13,823 bases of DNA from an uncultured Oscillospiraceae bacterium (GTDB taxonomy: Bacteria; Bacillota; Clostridia; Oscillospirales; Oscillospiraceae): NCBI GenBank assembly GCA_934668295.1, contig CAKUND010000040.1, forward strand, positions 1-13,823, in the 5' to 3' direction. Below, one piece after another: positions 5,904 through 13,627 of the stretch. The notes under the pieces were generated by a model. That model was not told the DNA's origin, did not search any database, and worked only from the letters and a program-made list of their open reading frames with translations. The first letter of the stretch is position 1, and each line of letters opens with the position of its first letter. Made by a program: the position numbers and the translations under genes.

Positions 5904-8570
5904 ATGAGCGAACTGAAACGAACCGTACTCTATCAGGCACATCTTGACGCCGGCGCGACCATGGTCGACTTCGGCGGCTGGGATATGCCCATCCAGTATC
6001 CCGAGGGCATTGTGGCGGAGCATCTTTACTGCCGCAGGCACTGCGGCATCTTCGACGTCTCCCATATGGGCCGCATCAACGTCGAGGGGCCGGACATGGT
6101 CGCGTTTTTACAGCACGTTCTGTCCAGCAACGTCCTTGCGCTTGATCTCAACCAGGCGCAGTACTGCATCATCCCGGATGAAAACGGCTGCGCCATCGAC
6201 GACGCATACCTCTACCGCTTCGAGACGGGGAAGTATTTCCTTGTCATCAACGCGGGCAACATCGACAAGGATCTGGCGCATCTGCATAAGCAGGCGGAAG
6301 CGTTCGACGTCAGGCTGACAAATGTTTCGGACCGGTACGCGGCCATCGCCGTGCAGGGCCCGGAGTCCAAAAAGCTGCTCATGACCCTCGCGGGCGGCCG
6401 GCAGCTGACGACGGAAAACGTCAAGAACGCGCTGGGGACGCTCGAAATGGAGGGCAGACCCGTCCGTATCGCGAAGACCGGCTACACCGGCGAGCCCATC
6501 GGCTATGAGCTGTACTGCCGTTCGGCCGACGCCCGGTATTTCTGGGACCGGCTGATCGCGCTCGGCGCAAAGCCCACGGGTCTCGGCGCGCGCGACACCA
6601 CGCGCATGGAGGCGGCGCTGCCGCTCTACGGTCACGAAATGGGCGAGTGCGAGCTGGGCGGCGAGATCCCCATCTACGCGGTGCCGCTTGCGAAGTTCGC
6701 GGTCTCCTTCGCGCCGGAGAAGGGCGACTTCATCGGCCGGGAGGCGCTCAAAAAACAGTTTGAGGCGCTCAAGAAGATCATGAACCGTGATTATTCCGCG
6801 CTTGCCGACCTGCCGTACCGCATCCAGCCGGTCTATCTTGAGGGCAGAGGCGTGCTGCGCAAGGGCTTCCCGGTCTACTGCAAGGACGCATGGGCCGAAG
6901 GAAAGCAGATCGGCTACGTGACCTCCGGCACCATGATCCCGTACTATAAAACAAAGGGCGAGGGACTTGACACGGTCTTCACAGACGAGACGGGCAAGCG
7001 CTCCATCGGTCTTGCCTATATGGACAGCCGCATCTGCCAGGACTTTGATATCGAGATCGACATCCGCGGCAAGCGGCAGCCCGCCAAGGCCGTCGGCTAT
7101 CACATCCGGCAGGACGCAGCGCCCTATGTCCGGCCCATCCTGCCCGGCGTGAAGCCTGAGGCTGCAGCGCCCAGTCAGGACTCCTATGCGGAAAAGGTGC
7201 AGAGTCTCCTCACTGCGGCAAAGCAGAATCATATCTGGCGTCAGAACGAGTGTATCAACCTCATTCCGTCCGAGAACACGCAGTCCAGAGCCGTCCGGAT
7301 GCTCTCCGCCTCCGACCCGTCCAACCGCTACGCCGAGCACAAGAAACAGAAGGCGTTCTACGACGCGGAGATCTTCTACTATCAGGGCACCGGCTTCATC
7401 GCCTCCGTCGAGGCCATGCTGGTCGAGGAAATGAAGAAATTCCTCGGCGCATCGCAGGTCGAAACGCGCGTCACTTCCGGCCAAATGTCCAACACCGCGG
7501 TCTTTTCCGCCATGATGGACTTCAAAAACCGCGTCGACCGCAAGCGCACCCCGCAGCGGCTCGGCTGGGTCATGAACAACCACATCGTCCGCGGCGGACA
7601 CCTCTCCGCGCAGCCGATGGGCGCGTTCCATGACTATGTCGCCATCGACCCCGTCACGGAAAAGCAGATGGTCGTGAACTTCCCGGTCTGCGAGGAGAAT
7701 CCCTATAAGATCGACGTCGAGAAGACGAAGCTGCTCCTCGCGCAGTATAAGCCCGAGTTTATCATCTTCGGCAAGTCCATGGTGCTCTATAAGGAGCCTG
7801 TCGCCGAGATCCGGAAGTTCGTGGACGAGCAGGGCATCCAAACCACCATCATGTACGACATGGCGCACGTGCTCGGCCTGATCGGCGATCACTTCCAGAA
7901 GCCGTTTGCCGAGGGCGCGGAGATCGTCACCGGCTCGACCCATAAGACCTTCTTCGGCGCGCAGCGCGGCGTCATCGGCGTGAACTATCAGCCCGAAGAC
8001 CTCAAGTGGGGCCTGTGGGAGACGATCGAAACGCGTACCTTCCCCGGCAGCGTCTCGAACCACCATCTGGGCACGCTGCTCGGTCAGCTCATGGCGGCAT
8101 ATGAAATGAACGCGTTCAAGGACGAATACCAGAAGGCCGTCATTGAAAACGCGAAGCACTTTGCGAAATGCCTTGCGTATGAAGGACTTGATGTCGCGGG
8201 TGATCCGAAGATGGATTACACCGAGACGCATCAGGTCATCGTCAAGGTCGGCTACGCGCACGGCCCGGAGATCGCCGAGCGGCTGGAGGCCAACAACATC
8301 ATCTGCAACTATCAGGCGACGCCCGAGGAGGAGGGCTTCTCCGCCTCCGGCGCGCTGCGCATGGGCGTGAACGAAATGACGCGCTTCGGCTTCGGAAAGG
8401 ACGAATTCGCGAAGCTGGCGCACCTGATCGCCGAATGCGTCCTGCGCAATGCCGACGTCAGGGAGGAGGTCACGAAGCTGCGCGCGGGCTATACCGACAT
8501 GCGCTACTGCTTCTCCGACGCGCAGACCGAGGCGCTGCTCCAGAGCTTCGCGCAGGTGACCGGCATTTAA
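5904..8570 (+). CDS. gcvT-glyA: Bifunctional aminomethyltransferase (GcvT) - serine hydroxymethyltransferase (GlyA) fusion
   Basis: One uninterrupted 888-residue frame encodes two normally separate enzymes. Residues 1 to about 405 are T-protein: [10 protein letters not shown] near the start, FDVSHMG, the IDD motif with D99/D100, and [19 protein letters not shown]. This half makes 5,10-methylene-THF and ammonia from aminomethylated GcvH. It is longer than usual, with extra segments near 292-310 and 349-366. An Ala/Pro-rich linker spans about 410-428. Residues about 429-888 are SHMT, a PLP enzyme interconverting serine and glycine with [15 protein letters not shown] with Y476/E478, [14 protein letters not shown], the PLP lysine K681 in GSTHKT, and R819 in the carboxylate-binding region. 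Catalytic residues are kept although the sequence is far from E. coli GlyA. AGGGAGG (5891-5897) precedes the ATG. No good internal start is seen at the junction, so a fusion protein is expected. Direct transfer of methylene-THF between halves is an inference. Confidence 0.93.
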   Translation: MSELKRTVLYQAHLDAGATMVDFGGWDMPIQYPEGIVAEHLYCRRHCGIFDVSHMGRINVEGPDMVAFLQHVLSSNVLALDLNQAQYCIIPDENGCAIDDAYLYRFETGKYFLVINAGNIDKDLAHLHKQAEAFDVRLTNVSDRYAAIAVQGPESKKLLMTLAGGRQLTTENVKNALGTLEMEGRPVRIAKTGYTGEPIGYELYCRSADARYFWDRLIALGAKPTGLGARDTTRMEAALPLYGHEMGECELGGEIPIYAVPLAKFAVSFAPEKGDFIGREALKKQFEALKKIMNRDYSALADLPYRIQPVYLEGRGVLRKGFPVYCKDAWAEGKQIGYVTSGTMIPYYKTKGEGLDTVFTDETGKRSIGLAYMDSRICQDFDIEIDIRGKRQPAKAVGYHIRQDAAPYVRPILPGVKPEAAAPSQDSYAEKVQSLLTAAKQNHIWRQNECINLIPSENTQSRAVRMLSASDPSNRYAEHKKQKAFYDAEIFYYQGTGFIASVEAMLVEEMKKFLGASQVETRVTSGQMSNTAVFSAMMDFKNRVDRKRTPQRLGWVMNNHIVRGGHLSAQPMGAFHDYVAIDPVTEKQMVVNFPVCEENPYKIDVEKTKLLLAQYKPEFIIFGKSMVLYKEPVAEIRKFVDEQGIQTTIMYDMAHVLGLIGDHFQKPFAEGAEIVTGSTHKTFFGAQRGVIGVNYQPEDLKWGLWETIETRTFPGSVSNHHLGTLLGQLMAAYEMNAFKDEYQKAVIENAKHFAKCLAYEGLDVAGDPKMDYTETHQVIVKVGYAHGPEIAERLEANNIICNYQATPEEEGFSASGALRMGVNEMTRFGFGKDEFAKLAHLIAECVLRNADVREEVTKLRAGYTDMRYCFSDAQTEALLQSFAQVTGI

Positions 8571-8633
8571 GCATAGTCTGAATATTCCGCCGCTGCGGAT
8601 CACATACACCATAAATCAACCTGAAAACCGAAT

Positions 8634-8639
8634 GGAGGA
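8634..8639 (+). promoter_or_regulatory. Ribosome binding site that fixes the gcvH start
   Basis: GGAGGA lies 7 nt upstream of the ATG at 8647. The in-frame ATG at 8632 overlaps this sequence and has no Shine-Dalgarno of its own, so 8647 is the likely start. Confidence 0.8.
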
Positions 8640-8646
8640 CAAGCTT

Positions 8647-9027
8647 ATGAATTTCCCCACTGAACTGAAGTATTCCCGCGACCATGAATGGGTCAAGATG
8701 CTGGACGACACCACTGCGCTGGTCGGCATTTCCGACTTCGCGCAGAGCGAGCTGGGCGATCTGGTCTATGTCAATCTGCCCGTCGTCGGCGATGATGTTA
8801 TCGCCGGTGAGACGGCCTGCGACGTGGAGTCCGTCAAGGCGGTCTCCGACGTCATGAGCCCCGTGAGCGGCAAGATCGCCGAGATCAACGAGGAGCTTGA
8901 CGACGCGCCGGAGCTTCTGAACTCCGACCCCTACGGCGCATGGATCTTCAAGGTCACCGATATCACGGATTTTGGCGAGCTGCTGGATGCGGAGGCGTAT
9001 GAGGCCTTTACGAAGGAGGACCACTGA
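8647..9027 (+). CDS. gcvH: Glycine cleavage system H protein
   Basis: A 126-residue lipoyl carrier, the usual GcvH length. It shuttles the aminomethyl group from P-protein to T-protein and needs covalent lipoate. YSRDHEWVK at 9-17, [16 protein letters not shown] at 27-42 and ESVKAVSD around the lipoyl-lysine K64 are diagnostic, followed by the conserved [14 protein letters not shown] region. It begins 76 nt after the fusion-gene stop, the widest gap among the five genes from metV to gcvPB, and its stop overlaps the next start by one base (TGATG). The downstream lplA very likely lipoylates K64. Confidence 0.97.
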   Translation: MNFPTELKYSRDHEWVKMLDDTTALVGISDFAQSELGDLVYVNLPVVGDDVIAGETACDVESVKAVSDVMSPVSGKIAEINEELDDAPELLNSDPYGAWIFKVTDITDFGELLDAEAYEAFTKEDH

Positions 9028-10349
9028 TGGGCTCTTACGTTCCTACCACTGCGGCGGAACGGGAGCAGATGCTGGAGAAAATCGGCGTCGGATCGCTGCA
9101 GGAGCTCTACGCGGCTGTGCCGCGGGAGATGCTTCTGCAGGACGGGCTTGACCTGCCCGCCGGGCTGAGCGAGCTGGAGGTGCGCGAGCGGGTGACCGCA
9201 CTGGCCGAAAAGAACCGGGTCTTCAAGACCGTTCTGCGCGGCGCGGGCAGCTATCGCCACTTCATTCCAGCCGCCGTGAAGTCCGTCACGTCCCGTGAGG
9301 AGCTCGTGACCTGCTACACCCCCTATCAGGCGGAGATCAGTCAGGGCGTTTTGCAGGGGACGTTTGAGTTCCAGACCATGATCTGCGAGCTGACCGGCAT
9401 GGACGTCGCGAACGCTTCGCATTACGACGGCGCGACGGCTGCCGCCGAGACGATCCCCATGTGCAAGGACCGCAAGCGCACCGTCGCCTATGTTTCCGAA
9501 ACCACGAACCCGCAGGTTCTCGAGGTCATGAAGACCTACTGCTTCGCGTCCAATACCGAGCTGCGCGTCGTCCCGGCCAGGGACGGCAGAACGGATGCGG
9601 ACGCACTCAAAGCGGCCCTCGGCGCGGACGCCGCCTGCTTCTATCTGCAGCAGCCGAATTTCTTCGGCCAGATCGAGGACGCAGCACTGCTCGGCGAGAT
9701 CACGCATGCGGCCGGGGCGAAGTTCGTCATGGGCGTCAACCCCATCGCCTGCGCACTGCTGCCCACGCCGCGTGAGCTGGGCGCGGATATCGCCGTCGGC
9801 GACGGCCAGCCGCTCGGCCTCGACACCGCGTTCGGCGGCCCGTATCTCGGCTTTATGGCCGCGACGAGCGCGCTGATGCGCAAGCTCCCGGGCCGCATCG
9901 TCGGCCAGACGAGGGATGTGGACGGCAAAACCGGCTATGTCCTGACACTCTCCGCGCGTGAGCAGCACATCCGCCGCGAAAAGGCTTCGTCCAATATCTG
10001 CTCCAATCAGGCCCTGTGCGCCTTTACGGCAGGCGTCTATCTGGCAGCCATGGGAGAGGCCGGCATGAAGCAGTGCGCCCAGCTCTGCACCTCCAAGGCG
10101 CACTACCTCGCGTCTGAGCTTGAAAAGATCGGCTGCAGGCTCAAATACTCCGGTGAATTCTTCCACGAGTTCGTCACCGAAACGGCCTGCCCCGACTGCC
10201 GCAAAAAAATCCTCGATGCGCTGGCGGAGAAGAACATTCTCGGCGGCGCGGAGATCGACGGCGGCATTCTCTGGTGCGTGACCGAGCTTGTCAGCAAGGA
10301 GAAGCTCGACGAGACCGTATCGATCGTAAAGGAGGTGCTGCACGCATGA
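9027..10349 (+). CDS. gcvPA: Glycine dehydrogenase (decarboxylating) subunit 1, P-protein alpha
   Basis: A 440-residue N-terminal half of the split P-protein, typical of Bacillota and archaea. With GcvPB it decarboxylates glycine and loads the remaining aminomethyl group onto lipoyl-GcvH. Diagnostic segments are YVPTTAAEREQML at the start, GAGSYRHFIP (72-81), YTPYQAEISQG (97-107), ELTGMDVANASHYDGATA (121-138) and the later HIRREKASSNICSNQAL. It carries no PLP lysine, as expected, since that is in GcvPB. Start and stop overlap both neighbours (TGATG at 9025-9029 and ATGA at 10346-10349), implying translational coupling. AAGGAGGA (9013-9020) is the ribosome binding site. Confidence 0.97.
   Translation: MGSYVPTTAAEREQMLEKIGVGSLQELYAAVPREMLLQDGLDLPAGLSELEVRERVTALAEKNRVFKTVLRGAGSYRHFIPAAVKSVTSREELVTCYTPYQAEISQGVLQGTFEFQTMICELTGMDVANASHYDGATAAAETIPMCKDRKRTVAYVSETTNPQVLEVMKTYCFASNTELRVVPARDGRTDADALKAALGADAACFYLQQPNFFGQIEDAALLGEITHAAGAKFVMGVNPIACALLPTPRELGADIAVGDGQPLGLDTAFGGPYLGFMAATSALMRKLPGRIVGQTRDVDGKTGYVLTLSAREQHIRREKASSNICSNQALCAFTAGVYLAAMGEAGMKQCAQLCTSKAHYLASELEKIGCRLKYSGEFFHEFVTETACPDCRKKILDALAEKNILGGAEIDGGILWCVTELVSKEKLDETVSIVKEVLHA
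10328..10337 (+). promoter_or_regulatory. Ribosome binding site that fixes the gcvPB start
   Basis: AAAGGAGGTG lies 8 nt before the ATG at 10346, inside the end of gcvPA. This selects 10346 over the earlier in-frame ATG at 10274, whose extra 24 residues are basic and unlike the family. Confidence 0.85.
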
Positions 10350-11776
10350 AGCTGATTTTTGAGCAGGGCGCGGAGGGCCATTGTCTGCATCTGCTCCCCG
10401 CCTGCGACGTTCCGGAATATACGCTTCCCAACGAGCGCACGGCGCCCCTGCACCTGCCGCACGTGAGCGAAAACGAGTTGACCCGGCACTATACGGCCCT
10501 GTGCAAGCAGATCCACGGCGTGAACGACGGGTTCTATCCGCTCGGCTCCTGCACGATGAAGTATAACCCGAAGATCGACGAGGAAATGGCGGCGCTGCCC
10601 GGCTTTACACAGCTGCATCCGCTGCAGCCGGCCGAAACGGCGCAGGGCGCTCTGGAGGCGCTGCACGTGCTCGGCACGGAGCTCGGCGAGGTGTTCGGCA
10701 TGGACGCCGTCACCTTCCAGCCTGCGGCGGGCGCGCATGGCGAGTTTACCGGCGTGCTGCTCATCAAGGCCTACCACACGGAGCGCGGCGACACGGCCAG
10801 AACGAAGATCATCGTCCCCGATTCCGCGCACGGAACAAACCCCGCCACGGCGGCCATGTGCGGCTATCAGGTCGTGAACATCCCGTCCAACGACAAAGGC
10901 GGCGTCGATCTCGACGCGCTGCGCGCTGCTGTCGGCCCCGATACCGCCGGTCTGATGCTCACAAACCCGAATACCGTCGGCCTGTTTGACCCGAATATTC
11001 TCGAGATCACAAAAATAGTTCACAACGCGGGCGGCTTGTGCTATTATGATGGGGCGAACCTCAACGCGGTCATGGGCGTCGTGCGTCCCGGCGATATGGG
11101 CTTCGACTGCATCCACTCCAACCTGCACAAGACCTTCGCCACGCCGCACGGCGGCGGCGGCCCCGGTGCGGGCGCAGTCGGCTGCAAGGCGTTTCTGCGC
11201 AGATATATGCCCGGCCCCCTGGTCGTGGAGCGGGATGGGGCGTTCGGCTTCGAATATCCGGAAAAGTCGATCGGCCGCGTCAAGCTGTTCTGCGGCAACT
11301 TCGACGTCTGCATCAAGGCGCTGACCTATGTGCTCACGCTCGGCAGGGAGGGCATCTCCGAGGCGGCGCAAAATGCCGTTCTGAACGCCAATTACATGAT
11401 GGCGTGTCTGAAGGGGAAGTTCGACATGGCGTATGACGAGCTCTGCATGCACGAGTTTGTCATGAGCCTGACCCGCCTGCGGGATGAGACTGGCGTTTCC
11501 GCGCTGGACATTGCCAAGGGCATGCTCGACTTCGATCTCCATCCGCCCACCATGTATTTCCCGCTGATCGTCCATGAGGCGCTCATGGTCGAGCCCTGCG
11601 AGACGGAGAGCAAGCAGCTCATGGACGAGGTCTGCGGGATCTACTGCAAGCTCTGTGACATGGCTTACACGGATCCGGAAGCCCTGCATACCGCGCCGCA
11701 CAAGACGCCGGTCCGCCGTCTCGACGAGGTCGGCGCGGCGAGAAATCCCGTCCTGCGCTATCGATTTGAGGCGTAA
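10346..11776 (+). CDS. gcvPB: Glycine dehydrogenase (decarboxylating) subunit 2, P-protein beta
   Basis: A 476-residue catalytic subunit of the split P-protein. It contains FYPLGSCTMKYNPK (63-76), the QPAAGAHGEFTG loop (125-136), DSAHGTNPATA (159-169), YYDGANLNAVMG (233-244) and HSNLHKTFATPHGGGGPG (257-274), in which K262 is the PLP-binding lysine. The protein ends with the usual metal/substrate-region HEALMVEPCETESK near the C-terminus. It overlaps gcvPA by 4 bases, which fits equal synthesis of both subunits. Length and motifs are complete; nothing is missing. Confidence 0.97.
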   Translation: MKLIFEQGAEGHCLHLLPACDVPEYTLPNERTAPLHLPHVSENELTRHYTALCKQIHGVNDGFYPLGSCTMKYNPKIDEEMAALPGFTQLHPLQPAETAQGALEALHVLGTELGEVFGMDAVTFQPAAGAHGEFTGVLLIKAYHTERGDTARTKIIVPDSAHGTNPATAAMCGYQVVNIPSNDKGGVDLDALRAAVGPDTAGLMLTNPNTVGLFDPNILEITKIVHNAGGLCYYDGANLNAVMGVVRPGDMGFDCIHSNLHKTFATPHGGGGPGAGAVGCKAFLRRYMPGPLVVERDGAFGFEYPEKSIGRVKLFCGNFDVCIKALTYVLTLGREGISEAAQNAVLNANYMMACLKGKFDMAYDELCMHEFVMSLTRLRDETGVSALDIAKGMLDFDLHPPTMYFPLIVHEALMVEPCETESKQLMDEVCGIYCKLCDMAYTDPEALHTAPHKTPVRRLDEVGAARNPVLRYRFEA

Positions 11777-11802
11777 GCGCATCATTCGTCATAGGAACCT
11801 GA

Positions 11803-11831
11803 GCGGCGGCAGACATGGCGTCTGCCGCCGC
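11803..11831 (+). other. Intercistronic hairpin between gcvPB and lplA
   Basis: A perfect 12-bp GC-rich stem (11803-11814 with 11820-11831) has a 5-nt loop. It lies 26 nt after the gcvPB stop and 9 nt before the lplA ribosome binding site. No T run follows, so it should not terminate transcription. It may protect the upstream mRNA from 3' decay or lower lplA expression relative to the gcv genes. Confidence 0.55.
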
Positions 11832-11840
11832 AGCGTAAAA

Positions 11841-11846
11841 AGAGGA
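11841..11846 (+). promoter_or_regulatory. Ribosome binding site that fixes the lplA start
   Basis: AGAGGA lies 6 nt upstream of the ATG at 11853. The same frame is open further upstream to 11574, but that extension overlaps gcvPB and is a shadow. Confidence 0.75.
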
Positions 11847-11852
11847 ACATCC

Positions 11853-12851
11853 ATGGAACAAGTCGTACATTATCTCGAGACTGGCTCGACAGATCCGGCC
11901 TACAATCTCGCCTTTGAGGAATACGTTCTGACAAACCGGCGCGTGGGAGACTATCTCATCCTCTGGCAGAACGACAACACCATCGTGGTCGGACAGAACC
12001 AGAATACGGCGGCGGAGATCAACCGCGCGTTCGTCGACGAGCACCACATCCATGTCGTGCGCCGCACGACGGGCGGCGGCGCGGTCTATCACGATCTCGG
12101 CAATCTGAATTACTCCTTCATCACCGACGACGAGGAAGGCTCGCTGCAGCTCGAGCGCTTTACGCGCCCCGTCGTGGACGCGCTCTGCGCGCTTGGCCTG
12201 CAGGCCGAGGCCTCCGGCCGCAACGATATTCTCGTCGAGGGCCGCAAGGTGTCCGGCACGGCGCAGCGCGTGCTCAAAAAGCGCATTCTGCACCACGGCA
12301 CGCTGCTGTTCGATTCCAACCCGGACATGGTCGCGGGCGCGCTGCACGTCGACCCGGCCAAGTACCAGTCCAAGGGCCGCAAATCCGTCCGCAGCCGCAT
12401 CGGCAATATCCGCTCGTTTTTGAAGGAGGATATGACGCTGCCGGAGTTCTGGGCGTATCTCACGCGGGCGCTCAGCAGCGCCGATGTCCGGCGGGACAGT
12501 CTGACGGAGGACGAGCTCCGGCAGGTGCAGCGGCTGAAGGAGGAAAAATACGACACGTGGGAATGGACCTACGGCAAGTCGCCGCGGTATAACATGACCA
12601 GCCGGCAGCGCTGGCCGGGCGGAGGACTGGAGATCTGCGCGGAGGTTTCGCAGGGCATTACGCAGGCGCTGACGATCTACGGCGATTTCATGGCGACACG
12701 ATCCATCCAGGATATTACGAATGCGCTGACCGGCTGCCAGTTCCGGCCGGAGGCCTTTGCCGCACAGCTGAAGCAATTCAACCTTCCGGAATACCTCGGC
12801 GGCATCACCGAGGAGGAATTCCTGAAAACCGTGTTTGACACAACGGCATAA
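11853..12851 (+). CDS. lplA: Lipoate-protein ligase A
   Basis: A 332-residue enzyme that activates lipoate with ATP and attaches it to a lysine of lipoyl-domain proteins, here most likely GcvH K64. The N-terminal catalytic domain has NLAFEEYVL (18-26), the RRTTGGGAVYHD motif (70-81), SGRNDIL (121-127) and GRKVSGTAQ with catalytic-site K132. A C-terminal accessory domain runs from about residue 240, with WEWTYGKSPRYN near its start. It is last in the operon, separated from gcvPB by 76 nt and a hairpin, and followed by a terminator. No lipA or lipB lies in the window. Salvage of external lipoate is therefore suggested, but genes elsewhere cannot be excluded. Confidence 0.95.
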   Translation: MEQVVHYLETGSTDPAYNLAFEEYVLTNRRVGDYLILWQNDNTIVVGQNQNTAAEINRAFVDEHHIHVVRRTTGGGAVYHDLGNLNYSFITDDEEGSLQLERFTRPVVDALCALGLQAEASGRNDILVEGRKVSGTAQRVLKKRILHHGTLLFDSNPDMVAGALHVDPAKYQSKGRKSVRSRIGNIRSFLKEDMTLPEFWAYLTRALSSADVRRDSLTEDELRQVQRLKEEKYDTWEWTYGKSPRYNMTSRQRWPGGGLEICAEVSQGITQALTIYGDFMATRSIQDITNALTGCQFRPEAFAAQLKQFNLPEYLGGITEEEFLKTVFDTTA

Positions 12852-12854
12852 GCA

Positions 12855-12888
12855 AAAAACAGCACGACCCGGAGGTCGTGCTGTTTTT
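12855..12888. terminator. Bidirectional terminator between lplA and the kinase-like gene
   Basis: A perfect 15-bp stem (12855-12869 with 12874-12888) has a 4-nt loop. A runs on one side and T runs on the other give a usable U tract on both strands. It lies 3 nt after the lplA stop and 23 nt beyond the stop of the converging minus-strand gene. Confidence 0.92.
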
Positions 12889-12911
12889 GCGTAAAATACG
12901 AAGCGGCGGGA

Positions 12912-13520
12912 TCATTTCATCTGCGCGATGTCGCAGACGATCTCGACGCACTTGTCAACGCCGAGCGTGCCGCTGTCGAGGCAGACGTCGTAATTCTCAG
13001 CCTCGCCCCAGTTGCGGTTGGTGTAGTGCTTGTAATAGACCTTGCGCTTGCTGTCCTTCTCCTGCAGGCGCTTTTCCATGGGCTTGCTCGTCTCGCCGTA
13101 GCGTTCGCGCACGCGGGCGGCGCGGTGGGCCATGTCGGAGTGGATGAAAATGTGCAGGCAGTCCGGCTGATCCTTCAGGATGAAGTCGGCGCAGCGGCCG
13201 ACGATGACGCACGGGCCCTTGCTGGCAAGATCGCGGATGACGTTCGTCTGGCAGACGTAGAGCTTATCCGACACGGACATGGTGTCGACCAGACCCATCG
13301 GGTGCGAGGAGACGGCAATATTAAACAGGAAGCTGCTGGTGACGGAGGCATATTCGCCGATCTCCTCGATGAACTCATGCGAGAAGCCGCTTTCCTTGGC
13401 GACCTTGTCGACCAGCTCCTTGTCGTAATAGGGGATGCCGAGCTTCTCGGCCACCGCCTTGCCGATGCTTCGTCCGCCGCTGCCAAACTGGCGGCTGATG
13501 GTGATGACCTTATTTGTCAT
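12912..13520 (-). CDS. Cytidylate kinase-like family protein
   Basis: A 202-residue protein matching the cytidylate-kinase-like family common in Clostridia. ISRQFGSGGRSIGKAVAEKLG (8-28) is a P-loop-like nucleotide-binding start. VIVGRCADFIL (105-115), the basic segment VRERYGETSKPMEKR (137-151) that resembles the kinase lid, and YDVCLDSGTLGVDKCVE (177-193) complete the fold. True CMP kinases (Cmk) are distinct in sequence, so the substrate is not established and it need not be CMP. It has its own promoter and ribosome binding site (AGGGGGAG, 13526-13533) 5 nt before the ATG at 13518-13520. It is not part of the glycine operon. Confidence 0.88.
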   Translation of the reverse strand: MTNKVITISRQFGSGGRSIGKAVAEKLGIPYYDKELVDKVAKESGFSHEFIEEIGEYASVTSSFLFNIAVSSHPMGLVDTMSVSDKLYVCQTNVIRDLASKGPCVIVGRCADFILKDQPDCLHIFIHSDMAHRAARVRERYGETSKPMEKRLQEKDSKRKVYYKHYTNRNWGEAENYDVCLDSGTLGVDKCVEIVCDIAQMK

Positions 13521-13549
13521 AGGAACTCCCCCTTTATTTTGATAGCTCC

Positions 13550-13578
13550 ATTATACACCAAAATTGGCGCGTTGACAA
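13550..13578 (-). promoter_or_regulatory. Sigma-A promoter of the cytidylate-kinase-like gene
   Basis: On the minus strand TTGTCA (-35, 13573-13578; five of six) is followed after exactly 17 bp by a perfect TATAAT (-10, 13550-13555). Transcription would begin about 20 nt before the start codon, giving a short leader that contains the ribosome binding site. Confidence 0.85.
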
Positions 13579-13589
13579 ATAAAAATTTT

Positions 13590-13619
13590 CGCGGGCGGAT
13601 CCGGATGGAGCCGCCCGCG
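13590..13619 (-). terminator. Probable terminator of the isomerase-like gene
   Basis: A 9-bp GC stem (13590-13598 with 13611-13619) has a few inner pairs. On the minus strand it is followed by AAAATTTTT, so the T run begins 4 nt after the stem. It lies 8 nt beyond the stop codon at 13628-13630 and just upstream of the next promoter. The displaced T run makes it less certain. Confidence 0.5.
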
Positions 13620-13627
13620 TGTTTTGA

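Noticed and set aside
5178..6065. A 295-codon minus-strand frame opposite the MetV-like gene
   Set aside because: It has no family resemblance, starts inside the fusion gene and covers the riboswitch terminator; it is an antisense shadow.
7140..7200. Separate internal start for the SHMT half
   Set aside because: No ATG or GTG with a convincing Shine-Dalgarno is present at the junction, and the frame is uninterrupted.
7329..7420. Possible loss of a catalytic glutamate in the SHMT half, because the YYGGCE block is altered to YYQGTG
   Set aside because: Counting along the E. coli sequence from memory, the catalytic Glu57 is in the YAE motif, which is intact here (Y476, E478). The changed residue is a different glutamate.
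6108..8612. An 834-codon open frame on the minus strand opposite the GcvT-SHMT gene
   Set aside because: It is a GC-rich antisense shadow of a clearly coding gene, has low-complexity Asp/Val/Arg/Leu composition and no recognisable domain.
8931..11785. Long minus-strand open frames of 470 and 560 codons opposite gcvPA and gcvPB
   Set aside because: They mirror highly conserved coding sequence, match no family and arise from the third-position GC bias of the plus-strand genes.
11803..11831. Reading the gcvPB-lplA hairpin as a terminator ending the operon
   Set aside because: The stem is followed by AGCGTAAAAAG without a T run, so intrinsic termination is unlikely.
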